From assembly GCA_021785195.1 (NCBI GenBank), contig JAJYGC010000009.1, forward strand, positions 1 to 64,000: a stretch of DNA of 64,000 nucleotides, written 5' to 3'. The stretch comes from Nitrospirota bacterium (lineage in GTDB: Bacteria; Nitrospirota; Leptospirillia; Leptospirillales; Leptospirillaceae). The position numbers were made by a program, and so were the translations under genes. The notes under the pieces are model-generated. The model did not search any database. It saw only the letters and a program-made list of their open reading frames with translations, and was not told where the DNA came from. This document shows, in pieces, positions 53,548 through 62,893 of this stretch; position 1 is the stretch's first letter; the number at the start of each line of letters is the position of its first letter.

Positions 53548-53582
53548 GGTCCATCGGGAATTTTTGTTTTGGGGAGGGTCAT

Positions 53583-54029
53583 GTGAAAAGATTCCATTTG
53601 CATCTTGCGGTTGAGAACCTTGAGGAAAGCGTCGCATTTTATTCCGGGTTGTTTGGGGTTTTTCCCTCCGTGAGGAAGGAAGACTATGCCAAATGGATGC
53701 TGGACGATCCGAAAATCAACCTGGCCATTTCCACGAGGGGACTTTTGCCGGGTCTCGACCATCTGGGCATTCAGGTGGATTCCGAGGAAGAGCTGGCCGA
53801 AGTGAAAGGACGGATGGGACGTGCGAATCTTCCGGTTGCGGAGCAGTCGGAGGCTTCCTGCTGCTATTCCCGTTCGGACAAATACTGGACGGTGGATCCC
53901 CAGGGGATTGCGTGGGAGGCGTTCCACACCCTGTCCGACATCCCGGTGTTTGGGGAAAGGGAGAGTCAGGAAAAGGACGGTTCATCCTGTTGTGTTCCCA
54001 CCTTTCCCATCCGCCTGGGGAAGATCTAG
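53583..54029 (+). CDS. arsI: ArsI/CadI-family vicinal-oxygen-chelate protein (C-As lyase-like)
   Basis: A 148-residue VOC-fold dioxygenase-like protein. In its family ArsI cleaves the carbon-arsenic bond of trivalent organoarsenicals using Fe(II) and oxygen. Signature parts are HLHLAVENLEESVAFYSGLFG (metal-ligand histidine), the vicinal cysteine pair in EASCCYSRSDKYW, and VDPQGIAWEAFHT (glutamate ligand). A further CC lies at the C-terminus (GSSCCVP). I start at GTG 53583, which has GGGGAGGG upstream. Pairing with arsR fits an arsenic-induced unit. CadI (cadmium-induced) proteins share this sequence, so the substrate is not certain. Confidence 0.82.
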   Translation: MKRFHLHLAVENLEESVAFYSGLFGVFPSVRKEDYAKWMLDDPKINLAISTRGLLPGLDHLGIQVDSEEELAEVKGRMGRANLPVAEQSEASCCYSRSDKYWTVDPQGIAWEAFHTLSDIPVFGERESQEKDGSSCCVPTFPIRLGKI

Positions 54030-54067
54030 GGCGAGGGTCCGAACCTCGCCGGGATCCCGGGAGTGGG

Positions 54068-54934
54068 TCAAAAGTTGAAGACGACCCCTATTTCGGGTCC
54101 CCACCAGGTTGTGCTGGAGTCCGGCTCCTGAAGGGAGATCTGTGGGCTCTGGTTGGGTACCGTATGGGGGGCGCTCTGGATGAATGTCCAGTTGCTGTAG
54201 GCCATGTCGAGGGAGATACCCCATCTGGAGGTGATGTAGTACCGGCCTCCCAGCCGGGAATGAAAGTTTGTGGCCCCGCCAAGGGCCAGCGTCGGGTTGT
54301 CGTAGGCCCCGATGGTCACATTCGGGGAGAGTGCCGTTCGGTATCCGATTTCGGAAAAAATGACGATGGAATGGGTAAGGGGTGTTTGCGTATAGAGGTT
54401 CACTCCGAAGTAGGGAATCCGGTAGATTTCTTCGTACCCTTTGGGAGCCGGGGTCATCCAGATCTGCTGGTGATAGCCGATTGATCCCCACAGATCCCAG
54501 CGGGTGCCTAGAAATACCATGCTCCCCCCCAAGTGGCCGGACCCCTGAAACATCGTTTCCGCCATTTGGGTGGAATAGGGGGTTGTCTGGACCGTATTGC
54601 CGTTTATGGTCTGGACGAATCCGTTGTAGGTCCCGTTGAAGGTTGCCTCATAGCCCAGATCGGCTCCGAAGACAAGGGGTCCCCAATATTTCAGGAGACG
54701 TCCACGGATCGGGATCATTCCGGCGGAGTCCCGATCTCCTGCGGATTCCTGATAGTTCCAATTGTAATATCCCGAATAGATGTCCAGTTCGGCAGGCGGG
54801 GCCGGGGAAAGAAGGTCGGAGACCCCGGCCGTTGCGGAATATGCGGATCCCGGGAGGAGAATCCCAAGGAAAATTCCTGAAAGGATGGAAATGCACGCCG
54901 AACGTCTTGTCGGTGTGGAGTACTTGAGGGCCAT
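54068..54934 (-). CDS. Outer-membrane beta-barrel protein
   Basis: A 288-residue exported protein. The signal peptide runs to about residue 33 (SILSGIFLGILLPGSAYSA). The mature chain consists of alternating aromatic strands (DIYSGYYNWNYQES, LVFGADLGYEATFNG, DLWGSIGYHQQIWMT, RLGGRYYITSRWGISLDMAYSNW) and ends in VVFNF, with the C-terminal phenylalanine required for barrel insertion. No family is recognised. Only a weak ribosome site (GAAAGAA) precedes ATG 54934. It is convergent with arsI, 38 bp apart. Confidence 0.75.
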   Translation of the reverse strand: MALKYSTPTRRSACISILSGIFLGILLPGSAYSATAGVSDLLSPAPPAELDIYSGYYNWNYQESAGDRDSAGMIPIRGRLLKYWGPLVFGADLGYEATFNGTYNGFVQTINGNTVQTTPYSTQMAETMFQGSGHLGGSMVFLGTRWDLWGSIGYHQQIWMTPAPKGYEEIYRIPYFGVNLYTQTPLTHSIVIFSEIGYRTALSPNVTIGAYDNPTLALGGATNFHSRLGGRYYITSRWGISLDMAYSNWTFIQSAPHTVPNQSPQISLQEPDSSTTWWGPEIGVVFNF

Positions 54935-55232
54935 GGAATTCTTTCTTCTCTGATGGGGGTCCTATTGGCTGCCTGTTTCTTCAAATCGTGGTTCGTGAAG
55001 GTGCCCCGGTGAGGGACCAAGCCTGTGTTTCCCTGCCCCGTCATAATGCAGCGCCTCCCAAATTTTGCCATTCTAGCAGAGAATGCCGTTCTCTCATCAA
55101 TGATTTTTGGAATGGTCCTGTCCTTGCGGGGATTTTCCCAAACAGGTAAGATAAATTTTGGTATTCGGCAGGGAAACCGGGCAACCATGATGATTCGTGC
55201 AGACCGGGTGCACCGGGAGGAGGTGGGGAACC

Positions 55233-55901
55233 GTGGACTGGCTGCAATCCAGAAAACAGCGCATTGAAGCATCACTGAGGACCCGGTTTCTGACCGGATT
55301 GGTGATTGTCCTGCCAGCGGCGCTCTCTCTCTATATCTTCTATCGAATTTTCGATTTCTTGGATTCCTTTTGTGACCCGATCCTCCAGCGGATTTTTGGG
55401 AGATCCATCCCGGGGCTCGGGGTGGTTTTGCTCTTTCTGATCGTGCTGGCTGTCGGGACGATCGCCACGAACGTCCTCGGCAACCGAATTCTCCATTTCT
55501 TCGAAACAACCATGGCCCGCATTCCTGTCTTCAAGAAGGTATATGCCGCCCTGAAGACCGTCATGGAATCTTTTTCCCCGAATGGTTCAAAGGGGTTCAA
55601 GAAGGTTGTCCTTGCGGAATATCCGAAGGAAGGGGTTTATACGTTGGGGTTCCTGACCGGATGGGTCAGGCTGGGTGATCGCCCTGAACTTTATGCCGCG
55701 GTTTTTTTTCCGAGCAATAATCTGTATATCGGGGTCCAGTCGTTCATTCGGGCAGAGAAGACCCTGGTGACCGCCCTTTCGATCGAGGAGGGCATGAAAA
55801 TGATCCTGTCCGGGGGACTGGGGATTCCCGCCTCCCTCCCCCTGGATGGCGCCTTGGGAAAGGTTTTGCATGAACACGATGTTGTGGCAGGGGGAACATG
55901 A
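55233..55901 (+). CDS. DUF502-family membrane protein
   Basis: A 222-residue inner-membrane protein with two helices near the N-terminus (RFLTGLVIVLPAALSLYIFYRIF and IPGLGVVLLFLIVLAVGTIATNVLG). A conserved cytoplasmic part follows (RIPVFKKVYAALKTVMESFSP, VVLAEYPKEGVYTLGFLTG, AAVFFPSNNLYIG), as in DUF502 proteins. The role is unknown. I start at GTG 55233 (GTG GAC TGG), with GGGGAA upstream. The stop overlaps the glmU start (ATGA), so it belongs to the glmU-glmS unit. Confidence 0.85.
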   Translation: MDWLQSRKQRIEASLRTRFLTGLVIVLPAALSLYIFYRIFDFLDSFCDPILQRIFGRSIPGLGVVLLFLIVLAVGTIATNVLGNRILHFFETTMARIPVFKKVYAALKTVMESFSPNGSKGFKKVVLAEYPKEGVYTLGFLTGWVRLGDRPELYAAVFFPSNNLYIGVQSFIRAEKTLVTALSIEEGMKMILSGGLGIPASLPLDGALGKVLHEHDVVAGGT

Positions 55902-57322
55902 TGATCGTTGACGCTGCCATTCTGGCAGCGGGATTCGGGACCCGAATGCGTTCTCCCATACCGAAAATGGCCACTCCCATCCTGGGAGAGCCCCTTCTCC
56001 GGTATCCCTTCGATGCAGTCTGTCAGATGACCTCTCCCGTCCGTTCCATCTTTGTCGTGGCAGGACGCGATCCCATTGAATCCACTCTCCCGGAGGGGGT
56101 GCTGTGGGTTCACCAGCACCTCATGGATGGAACGTTGGGTGCCCTTGAAGCGGTCCTGCATTCGCGAACCTATCAGGAGGGGGGGGCGACCCACCTTCTG
56201 GTCCTCAATGGAGACGCTCCGCTGGTGGACGGGATTCTGCTGGGGGGGTTCATGGACGCGGTCAAGAATGACCCGGATTCCTTCTGGTTCGTATCGACCG
56301 TGTTGACGGATCCGGGACGTTATGGCCGCGTGATCCGGGACGGGAAATCGAATGTAACGGCTGTCCGGGAGTGGGTGGACCTTGACGAAGACGGCCGTTT
56401 GATTGCCGAGGTGAATGCGGGGATTTACTGCATTCCGAGGGATTTTCTGGAACGTACAGTCAGCCGGGTGACACCCCATCCCGGAAAAAATGAACGATTC
56501 CTGACGTCACTGTTTGCCCTTTCCACGGAAGAAGGCCTACCGATTCGGGCCTATCATGCCGGGCCGGAATCCGTCCTTGGGGTCAACACCCAGGAAGAGC
56601 TGGCGGTAGCGGCCGGGATTCTGAAATCCCGGATCAACGCCAGATGGATGGAGCGGGGAGTCACGTTCTGGGATCCGGACTCGACCTATATTGGGCCGGG
56701 AGTGATTGTCGGTTCTGGCACCATCCTCTACCCGGGGGTGATTCTGGAAGGGGAAACGACACTGGCGGAGTCCTGTCGGGTGGGCATGGGAAGCCATCTC
56801 CGGAATGTCCGCATGGGGGCGGGTGTCCATATTCGCGATTATTGCGTGATCTCTGACGCGGTCATCGAGGAGGCGGCCGTCGTCGGTCCCTTTGCCCATC
56901 TGCGTCCGGGAAGCTACCTTGAGCAGGGTTCCCACGTTGGCAATTTTGTCGAAACAAAGCAGGTCCGTCTGGGGCAGGGGGCGAAGGCCAATCACCTGTC
57001 CTACCTCGGAGATGCCACGGTGGGGGAGCGGACCAATATCGGGGCGGGAACGATTACCTGCAATTACGATGGGGGAGAGAAGCACCGAACCCGGATCGGC
57101 AAGGATGTATTTGTCGGAAGCGACACCCAGATCGTGGCGCCGGTCGAGATCGGGGACGGAGCGGTCATTGCGGCGGGAACGACTGTGACCATGAATGTTC
57201 CGTCCGGGGCGATGGCCATTTCAAGACCTGTCCAGCAGAATTTTGTCGAGAAGGGTAATGCCTACCGCTCCAGGATCCGGGACAGGGTCCTGGAGAAAAA
57301 GATGGAAAAGGAGCGGTCCTGA
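55898..57322 (+). CDS. glmU: Bifunctional GlcNAc-1-P uridyltransferase/GlcN-1-P acetyltransferase
   Basis: Makes UDP-N-acetylglucosamine for peptidoglycan and lipopolysaccharide; 474 residues. The N-terminal nucleotidyltransferase shows LAAGFGTRM, NGDAPLV and EVNAGIYC. The C-terminal left-handed beta-helix shows RPGSYLEQGSHVGNFVETK and GERTNIGAGTITCNYDG, the acetyltransferase site. After GTRM the sequence (SPIPKMATPILGEPLL) departs from the usual LPKVLH block, though the lysine is kept. The ATG overlaps the DUF502 stop, and glmS follows 1 base after the stop, so the three are coupled. Confidence 0.95.
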   Translation: MMIVDAAILAAGFGTRMRSPIPKMATPILGEPLLRYPFDAVCQMTSPVRSIFVVAGRDPIESTLPEGVLWVHQHLMDGTLGALEAVLHSRTYQEGGATHLLVLNGDAPLVDGILLGGFMDAVKNDPDSFWFVSTVLTDPGRYGRVIRDGKSNVTAVREWVDLDEDGRLIAEVNAGIYCIPRDFLERTVSRVTPHPGKNERFLTSLFALSTEEGLPIRAYHAGPESVLGVNTQEELAVAAGILKSRINARWMERGVTFWDPDSTYIGPGVIVGSGTILYPGVILEGETTLAESCRVGMGSHLRNVRMGAGVHIRDYCVISDAVIEEAAVVGPFAHLRPGSYLEQGSHVGNFVETKQVRLGQGAKANHLSYLGDATVGERTNIGAGTITCNYDGGEKHRTRIGKDVFVGSDTQIVAPVEIGDGAVIAAGTTVTMNVPSGAMAISRPVQQNFVEKGNAYRSRIRDRVLEKKMEKERS

Positions 57323-57323
57323 A

Positions 57324-59138
57324 ATGTGTGGAATCATGGGATACTCCGGGCCTCGGCCCCCCCTCCCTCTCCTGGTTTCCGGGCTCGAGCGTCTTGAGTA
57401 CAGGGGGTACGATTCGAGCGGGGTGGCATTTTTTAACGACCGCGGATCGATCGATGTGCTGAGGGCCGCCGGGAAGGTTTCCATCCTGAAGGAACGGGTC
57501 GGTCTTCTCGAGGGGCACCCCGGAGCAGCGATCGGCCATATCCGGTGGGCGACGCACGGGGCCCCGACGGTTGAGAATGCCCATCCCCACAGATCAGGAC
57601 CGATTGCCCTGGTCCACAACGGGATTATCGAGAACGAACAGGCGCTCAGGGAACGCCTCAAATCGGAAGGGGTTCATTTCCAGTCCGAGACGGACACGGA
57701 AGTCCTGGCCCATCTCATTAGGCGGGAGTATGAACGGACCGGGGAGTTTGCGGATTCTGTCTCGAAGGCCCTGGTCCAGGTTGAGGGGAGTTATGCCCTG
57801 GCGATCCTGTGCCAGGATGCCCCGGCGGATCTGATCGCGGTGAGGCAGGGCCCTCCCCTGATCCTGGGCATGGGGGAAGGGGAAAGCTTTGTGGCCTCGG
57901 ACATTCCGGCATTCCTCCACTTCACCCGTCAGGTCTATTCTTTCCAGAGCGGAGAAATCGGGCTGATCCGACATGGCGAGGTCCGCATCGGAACCCTTTC
58001 CACCCCTCTTTCCTCATGGAAATCCCCGGTGGCCAGGACGATCTCATGGGACCCGTTCTTTGCCGAAAAAGGGAGTTACCGCCATTTCATGGAGAAGGAA
58101 ATCTTTGAAAGCTCCAGGGCTCTGATGGATACACTGGCGGACCGCATTGCTCCTGGAAATCTTCTTCCGGAACTTTTGCCCCTGGCCCCCTTTCCCCCTC
58201 CTTCCCTGACGTTTGTCGCATGCGGAACCTCCTGGCATGCGGCACTTCTCGGTCGATCGTTCATGGAATCCATGGGGATTCCCTCAACGGTCGAGATCGC
58301 TTCCGAGTTTCGTTACCGACCCCTCCTGATTCCAAAGGGAAGCTGGGTGATCGGCATCAGCCAGAGCGGGGAAACGGCGGATACGCTGGGAGCGCTGGAG
58401 CTTGCACGCAAGGAAGGATTCCGGACGCTGGGCATTTCAAATGTTCCCGGATCTTCTCTGGAGCGAGAGTCCGACCTCTGCCTCCTGACCCATGCCGGTC
58501 CCGAGGTCGGGGTTGCCTCGACCAAGGCGTTCCACTCACAGGTGGCGCTGTTGATGCTTTTCTCCCTGGCCCTGTCCGGCAGGAACCATGAGACGCATGA
58601 GCTTGCGGCGTTGACCCGGTCCCCGCATCGTCTGGAGACATTTCTGGAGGCCATTTCCCCGGAGCGCTACGACCAGGTGGTGGAACGCCTTCGCCACTCC
58701 CGCCTGGTGATGTTTGCGGGACGGGGCGTGGACTACCCGCTTGCGTTGGAAGGGGCCCTGAAATTCAAGGAGATCACCTACCATCCTGCGGACGGGTACC
58801 CCGGGGGAGAGTTGAAGCACGGTCCGATCGCCCTGGTGGAGCCAGGGGTGACGATCGTTGCGCCGATGGTGGAGATTGGCCTGAGACAAAAGGAAATCTC
58901 GAATCTCCGGGAAATTCGGGCCCGGGGGGGATACGTTCTGGCCATTGGTCACTCCATTGAGGAAAGCCAGCGGGGGATCTGGTACGATGACAAGATCGAT
59001 TTGCCGGATGGTCCAGTATGGTCGGGCGTGTTTCAGGCCGCTTCGGTGTTGCAGTATGTGTCTTACCGGGTCGCGGTGGCCCTCGGAAATGACGTGGACC
59101 AGCCCCGGAATCTGGCGAAGTCCGTGACGGTCGAATAG
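57324..59138 (+). CDS. glmS: Glutamine-fructose-6-phosphate aminotransferase
   Basis: Converts fructose-6-phosphate and glutamine to glucosamine-6-phosphate, the entry to amino-sugar synthesis; 604 residues. The N-terminal nucleophile cysteine follows the initiator in MCGIMGYSG. The glutaminase region has YRGYDSSG, GHIRWATHGAPT and HNGIIEN. The isomerase half has two SIS domains (CGTSWHAALLGR, SQSGETADTLGAL, EVGVASTKAFHSQ). The C-terminus LAKSVTVE matches the family. The start is 1 base after the glmU stop, with AAGGAG inside glmU. No glmS ribozyme precedes it. Confidence 0.96.
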   Translation: MCGIMGYSGPRPPLPLLVSGLERLEYRGYDSSGVAFFNDRGSIDVLRAAGKVSILKERVGLLEGHPGAAIGHIRWATHGAPTVENAHPHRSGPIALVHNGIIENEQALRERLKSEGVHFQSETDTEVLAHLIRREYERTGEFADSVSKALVQVEGSYALAILCQDAPADLIAVRQGPPLILGMGEGESFVASDIPAFLHFTRQVYSFQSGEIGLIRHGEVRIGTLSTPLSSWKSPVARTISWDPFFAEKGSYRHFMEKEIFESSRALMDTLADRIAPGNLLPELLPLAPFPPPSLTFVACGTSWHAALLGRSFMESMGIPSTVEIASEFRYRPLLIPKGSWVIGISQSGETADTLGALELARKEGFRTLGISNVPGSSLERESDLCLLTHAGPEVGVASTKAFHSQVALLMLFSLALSGRNHETHELAALTRSPHRLETFLEAISPERYDQVVERLRHSRLVMFAGRGVDYPLALEGALKFKEITYHPADGYPGGELKHGPIALVEPGVTIVAPMVEIGLRQKEISNLREIRARGGYVLAIGHSIEESQRGIWYDDKIDLPDGPVWSGVFQAASVLQYVSYRVAVALGNDVDQPRNLAKSVTVE

Positions 59139-59139
59139 G

Positions 59140-59158
59140 GCCCGCTTCGGGCATTTTT
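59140..59158 (+). terminator. Short terminator-like hairpin after glmS
   Basis: GCCCG and CGGGC with loop CTT, then ATTTTT. The stem is only 5 bp but all GC. It lies directly after the glmS stop and before the ribosome site of the next gene. Confidence 0.45.
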
Positions 59159-59177
59159 CGTAAGGAGTGACGGAAGG

Positions 59178-60497
59178 ATGGCAGTGAAAGTCGAAACCGA
59201 AAAACTGGTTCCTGGAAAAGTGGAGATCTTGCTCCCACGGTTCTCTCCGGATGGACAGAAGATTTCCTATATCCGACTCACCGACCCGGATGCATTGAAC
59301 GAGCTTCGGGACCTCGGTTGCCTGTCGGTCATGGAGGCCCGGACAAGGCAGGAACTCCTTGACATCAAGGGGGACCTCGTCGCGCTGAACTACCGTGAGC
59401 GGGGGCGGGGTTACCTGGACCTCATGCCGGTATGGTCTCCGGACAGCCGATTCGTTTACTTCCACTACGATGATCCCGCCTGGGAATCGATTGGTCCCAG
59501 ATGGAGCCTTTACCGGGCAGACCTTTCAACCGGACACGTCATCCGGATGCCGTTTTCAATCGACGAGTACCGGGTCAATACGGTAGATGTCTCTCCGACT
59601 GGGAAATTCCTCGCGCTCAATACGCGGCAGAGATGGAAACCCTATGAGCGGAAGTTCTTCTGGAAATCCACCCGGAGGATGATTCTGGCGGACCAGTTGG
59701 TGGTGTGCGGTCCCGGAGGAGAGGATCCGGTCAATGTGATCGAATGGCCCAACGACCGCCTTCACCAGTCGGAAAATCTGGGAGACTTCCACTGGTCCCC
59801 TTCCGCGGATCTACTGGCCTACATCGTCCGTTTCCGGGAAGGCCGCTACAAGGAGGAGTGCTTTCTGAACGTCTATGACCCCGAAACCCGTTCGGTAAGG
59901 GAGATCTTCCGGACCACTGAACATCTGGATCATTTTACCTGGACCCCCGACGGAGCCTCGATCCTGTTCCATACCCGGGATCCCCGCGCCCAGAAGTCAT
60001 CCCGGAGGTACAGCATCTTTCGCGTGTCGCCGACCACCGGGGAAAGCCAGAAGCTGACCGACCATCAGGAGTTCTTCTATCCGATCGCTCCGGAAAAGGG
60101 GGACCGGATCCTCCTTGAAACCCATCTGGAAGCGGGGGGCCGGGGAATTTCCCTGATGGAGGTTTCCGGAGGCGCGATCAGCACGGTGGTCCGGACCGGG
60201 TACAACCTTTACCCGGCCTGGGCGCCTTCGGGAGATGCCTTCGTATACCTCCGGACCAAGCCGGATGCCAAGCCTTTCTGGACATGGCCCGCTGAACCTG
60301 TATTGCAGATGGTGGAAGGCAACCCTCCGGTCAAGCTCGCACCGGTTGACTCCTCCTCTCGGCTGACCAGCTGTCGCCCGATTTTTTCCCCTGACGGGCG
60401 GACCGTCCTCTTTGTGGCGAAAGACGAAAGCGAGGACGCCCAGGCCCGCTTCCCGGGGCTTTGGATCTCGCGGATCCTTGATTTATCCCCGGAATGA
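59178..60497 (+). CDS. TolB/WD40-like beta-propeller protein, cytoplasmic
   Basis: A 439-residue protein with repeated propeller blades: LLPRFSPDGQKISYIRL, MPVWSPDSRFVYFHYDD, VDVSPTGKFLALNT, FHWSPSADLLAYIVR, FTWTPDGASILFHTRD, YPAWAPSGDAFVYLR and CRPIFSPDGRTVLFVAKD. These are the W-SPDG-I-Y units of TolB-type folds. Unlike TolB it has no signal peptide, so it probably acts in the cytoplasm. The last bases overlap the helicase start (ATGA), so it is coupled to a DNA-repair helicase. No enzyme motif is seen; a scaffold role is possible. Confidence 0.8.
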   Translation: MAVKVETEKLVPGKVEILLPRFSPDGQKISYIRLTDPDALNELRDLGCLSVMEARTRQELLDIKGDLVALNYRERGRGYLDLMPVWSPDSRFVYFHYDDPAWESIGPRWSLYRADLSTGHVIRMPFSIDEYRVNTVDVSPTGKFLALNTRQRWKPYERKFFWKSTRRMILADQLVVCGPGGEDPVNVIEWPNDRLHQSENLGDFHWSPSADLLAYIVRFREGRYKEECFLNVYDPETRSVREIFRTTEHLDHFTWTPDGASILFHTRDPRAQKSSRRYSIFRVSPTTGESQKLTDHQEFFYPIAPEKGDRILLETHLEAGGRGISLMEVSGGAISTVVRTGYNLYPAWAPSGDAFVYLRTKPDAKPFWTWPAEPVLQMVEGNPPVKLAPVDSSSRLTSCRPIFSPDGRTVLFVAKDESEDAQARFPGLWISRILDLSPE

Positions 60498-62758
60498 TTC
60501 CCGATGAACTGAATGCTTCCCAGCGGGAGGCGGTTTCCCACGAAGGGGGGCCGCTTCTTGTCCTTGCGCCCGCAGGTTCGGGGAAAACCCGGGTCGTGAT
60601 CGCCCGGCTCCTGTATCTGTTCGACCGTTATGGTTGGACGGATGACCGGATTCTGGCCGTGACCTTTACCCGAAAAGCGGCCCGGGAGATGTTGCAACGG
60701 ATCGCTGTGTTTCGGCCCTCTTTCCGTCCCCCCTGGGTCGGGACCTTCCATTCGGTTGCGGCCCGGATGCTTCGCCAGCACGCGGGGCGGATCGGTCTTC
60801 CCAAAGAGTTCACCATCGTCGATGCGGGAGACCAGCGGCAGATGATTCGGGATCTTGTGGAGTCTTCCGCCCTTTCGGAAAGGGACCATGATCCGAAAGG
60901 TGTCCTTTCCAGGATCAGCCAATGGAAGACCACCGGGATCTCTCCAGACGAGGCGGAGAAAACTTCGTTTGGTCCATTTCGGGCCCAGGCCGCACTCTAC
61001 AGGGAGTATCAGGAACGGCTGGATTTGCAGAAAGCGCTTGATTTTGACGATCTCCTGGTTCGCCTGACAGAGCTCCTCCAGAAGGAAGAGGAGGTCAGGT
61101 CCTTCTACCAGGAACAGTTCGAACACATTCTGGTGGACGAATACCAGGATACGAATGCCGCCCAGGAAACGCTCCTGAGACTTCTGTCCCGTGACCGGAA
61201 AAATGTGACCGTCGTCGGAGATGACGATCAGAGCATTTATCGGTTTCGGGGGGCGGATGTCGGTCACATTCTCTCGTTTCCGAAAGAGTATCCCCAGGCC
61301 CGCCGGATCGTTTTGTCGATGAACTATCGCTCGACCCGTTCCATCGTGGGAGCCGCATCCTCGATGATTTCCGCGTCCCTGTCCCGGTTCAGGAAGGAAA
61401 TGTCCTCCACGGGACGATCCGGCGAGCCCGTATTGCTGAAGCAGCTGGATCATGAGCGCGATGAAGCCCGTTTTGTGGCCGAGCGGATCCTGAAACGGGT
61501 GGCGGAGGGAGGGTCTTTCAGGGATCAGGCAGTGTTGTTCCGGATGAATGCCCAGTCCCAGCCGTTCATCCGGGCCTTTGGGGATCGGGGAATCCCGTTC
61601 CAGACCCGCTCGGGGGCCGACGGTTTTTTTACCCGCAAGGAAATCAGGGATCTTCTGGCCTACCTTCGCGTTTGTGCCAATCCGTTTGACCGGGTCAGCC
61701 TGTTCCGAATCCTGAATGTGCCGCCCCGGGGATTCGGGGACAAGACAAGACAGAAACTGGAACATCTTTCCGCGGAGAGCCCCCTCCCGGCATCCCTCCT
61801 CCTTGAGGCACTCTCCCGCGATCTTGGCGGGAAGTCGGGCGAGGTGGCCCTCCGGCTGTCCGAGGACCTGGCCCGGGGGGCCACAATGGTGCAGGACCAC
61901 GGGGTTCCCTCATCGCTTCTTTCATTCTGGTTGGCGAGGACCGGCTACGAAGACTATCTGGCAGATTCTGATGAGCCGGGCGGAAGTTCCCGCTCCCGAC
62001 TGGAAAACCTTGCGGAATTCCTCCGGATGTCCGAGCGGTTCGAACAGGGAAAGGCCTTCGACAAGGATCGGATGCCGGTCGGGGTCTTTCTGGAAGAGCT
62101 GGCGCTTTCCCAGGAGGATCCAGGAGATCCGGGGGCTGGCGAAATGCCGGACAGGGTCTCTCTCCTGACGATCCATCAGGCCAAGGGACTCGAGTTCTCC
62201 CATGTCTACCTGACCGGTGCCGAAGAGGATGTCATCCCGATGAAGTCCCGCGAACGGACCGATGTTGAGGAAGAGCGGCGCCTGTTTTATGTGGCGATGA
62301 CCCGTGCCCGGGATTCTCTGGCAATTACGTACTGCCTGACCCGTCAGCTGTTTGGACGGACAGATTCCCAGAAACCGTCCCGGTTTTTGCTGGATCTTCC
62401 AAAGGAGGCCGTTTCTGGCGACCGACCCGTGATGCGGGCTGTCCCGTTTCCCGCCCACGACCGGCCCTCCCCTCCGGCCCGGCCCCCGGAGTCCGGGAGA
62501 CAGTCCCCCTCACGTTCGCTCCGGGTCACAGGGGAGCCCAGACCTTCCTCCCCCGTCGTTTCCAATCCCGATCCGAAACCTGCCGCTTTGCCCCGACCGG
62601 AATGGGTCGGAAAATCGGTCGTTCACCCGCGGTTCGGAAAAGGGGTGGTTGAATCGGCTTCGGGAGCCGGCGGGGATCTGGAGCTGACAATCCGGTTTGA
62701 AGGGACCGGAGTGAAGAAGCTTCTTGAGAAATACTCGAACCTGAGTCTGTCCGAGTAA
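60494..62758 (+). CDS. UvrD/PcrA-type superfamily 1 DNA helicase
   Basis: A 754-residue 3'-5' DNA helicase for repair and replication. Motifs: Q-motif LNASQREAV, Walker A APAGSGKT, motif Ia AVTFTRKAAREM, motif II VDEYQDTN, motif III VVGDDDQSIYRFRGA, motif IV LSMNYRST, motif V LLTIHQAKGLEFSHVYL, motif VI RRLFYVAMTRAR. A Pro/Ser-rich linker (about 640-690) leads to a C-terminal Tudor-like domain (GKSVVHPRFGKGVVES), as in PcrA, where it contacts RNA polymerase. Whether it is UvrD or PcrA by name is a matter of convention. The ATG overlaps the preceding stop. Confidence 0.93.
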   Translation: MIPDELNASQREAVSHEGGPLLVLAPAGSGKTRVVIARLLYLFDRYGWTDDRILAVTFTRKAAREMLQRIAVFRPSFRPPWVGTFHSVAARMLRQHAGRIGLPKEFTIVDAGDQRQMIRDLVESSALSERDHDPKGVLSRISQWKTTGISPDEAEKTSFGPFRAQAALYREYQERLDLQKALDFDDLLVRLTELLQKEEEVRSFYQEQFEHILVDEYQDTNAAQETLLRLLSRDRKNVTVVGDDDQSIYRFRGADVGHILSFPKEYPQARRIVLSMNYRSTRSIVGAASSMISASLSRFRKEMSSTGRSGEPVLLKQLDHERDEARFVAERILKRVAEGGSFRDQAVLFRMNAQSQPFIRAFGDRGIPFQTRSGADGFFTRKEIRDLLAYLRVCANPFDRVSLFRILNVPPRGFGDKTRQKLEHLSAESPLPASLLLEALSRDLGGKSGEVALRLSEDLARGATMVQDHGVPSSLLSFWLARTGYEDYLADSDEPGGSSRSRLENLAEFLRMSERFEQGKAFDKDRMPVGVFLEELALSQEDPGDPGAGEMPDRVSLLTIHQAKGLEFSHVYLTGAEEDVIPMKSRERTDVEEERRLFYVAMTRARDSLAITYCLTRQLFGRTDSQKPSRFLLDLPKEAVSGDRPVMRAVPFPAHDRPSPPARPPESGRQSPSRSLRVTGEPRPSSPVVSNPDPKPAALPRPEWVGKSVVHPRFGKGVVESASGAGGDLELTIRFEGTGVKKLLEKYSNLSLSE

Positions 62759-62821
62759 ACCTGGAGTGTTTCTTCTGATTGACAACAGTCTGTCATGATT
62801 CGGGCGGGTGGGGAACCCTCC

Positions 62822-62850
62822 TGTAATTTCCCCCGAAGATCGAATATAAT
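62822..62850 (+). promoter_or_regulatory. Possible promoter of gatC-panD-gatA
   Basis: A perfect TATAAT lies at 62845-62850; the hexamer 17 bases upstream (TGTAAT at 62822-62827) is a poor -35. The start would fall near 62857, giving a leader of about 37 bases to gatC. Confidence 0.45.
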
Positions 62851-62893
62851 TCCGGGACGATGTAATCTGGACCCGCGAGAAAGGAAGAGTATC

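Noticed and set aside
54030-54066. Hairpin GGCGAGG...CCTCGCC between arsI and the convergent outer-membrane protein gene
   Set aside because: A 7-bp stem exists but no T-run follows on either strand, so it is not called a terminator.
57300-57330. Possible glmS ribozyme upstream of glmS
   Set aside because: Only one base separates the glmU stop and the glmS start, leaving no room for the ribozyme.
60209-61900. A 563-codon frame antisense to the helicase and propeller genes
   Set aside because: It spans two well-supported genes on the opposite strand and shows no family or ribosome site; GC-rich antisense artefact.
62780-62798. TTGACA and the dyad TGACA...TGTCA upstream of gatC
   Set aside because: No -10 hexamer lies at the right distance from this TTGACA. 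The perfect TATAAT at 62845 is too far away to pair with it.
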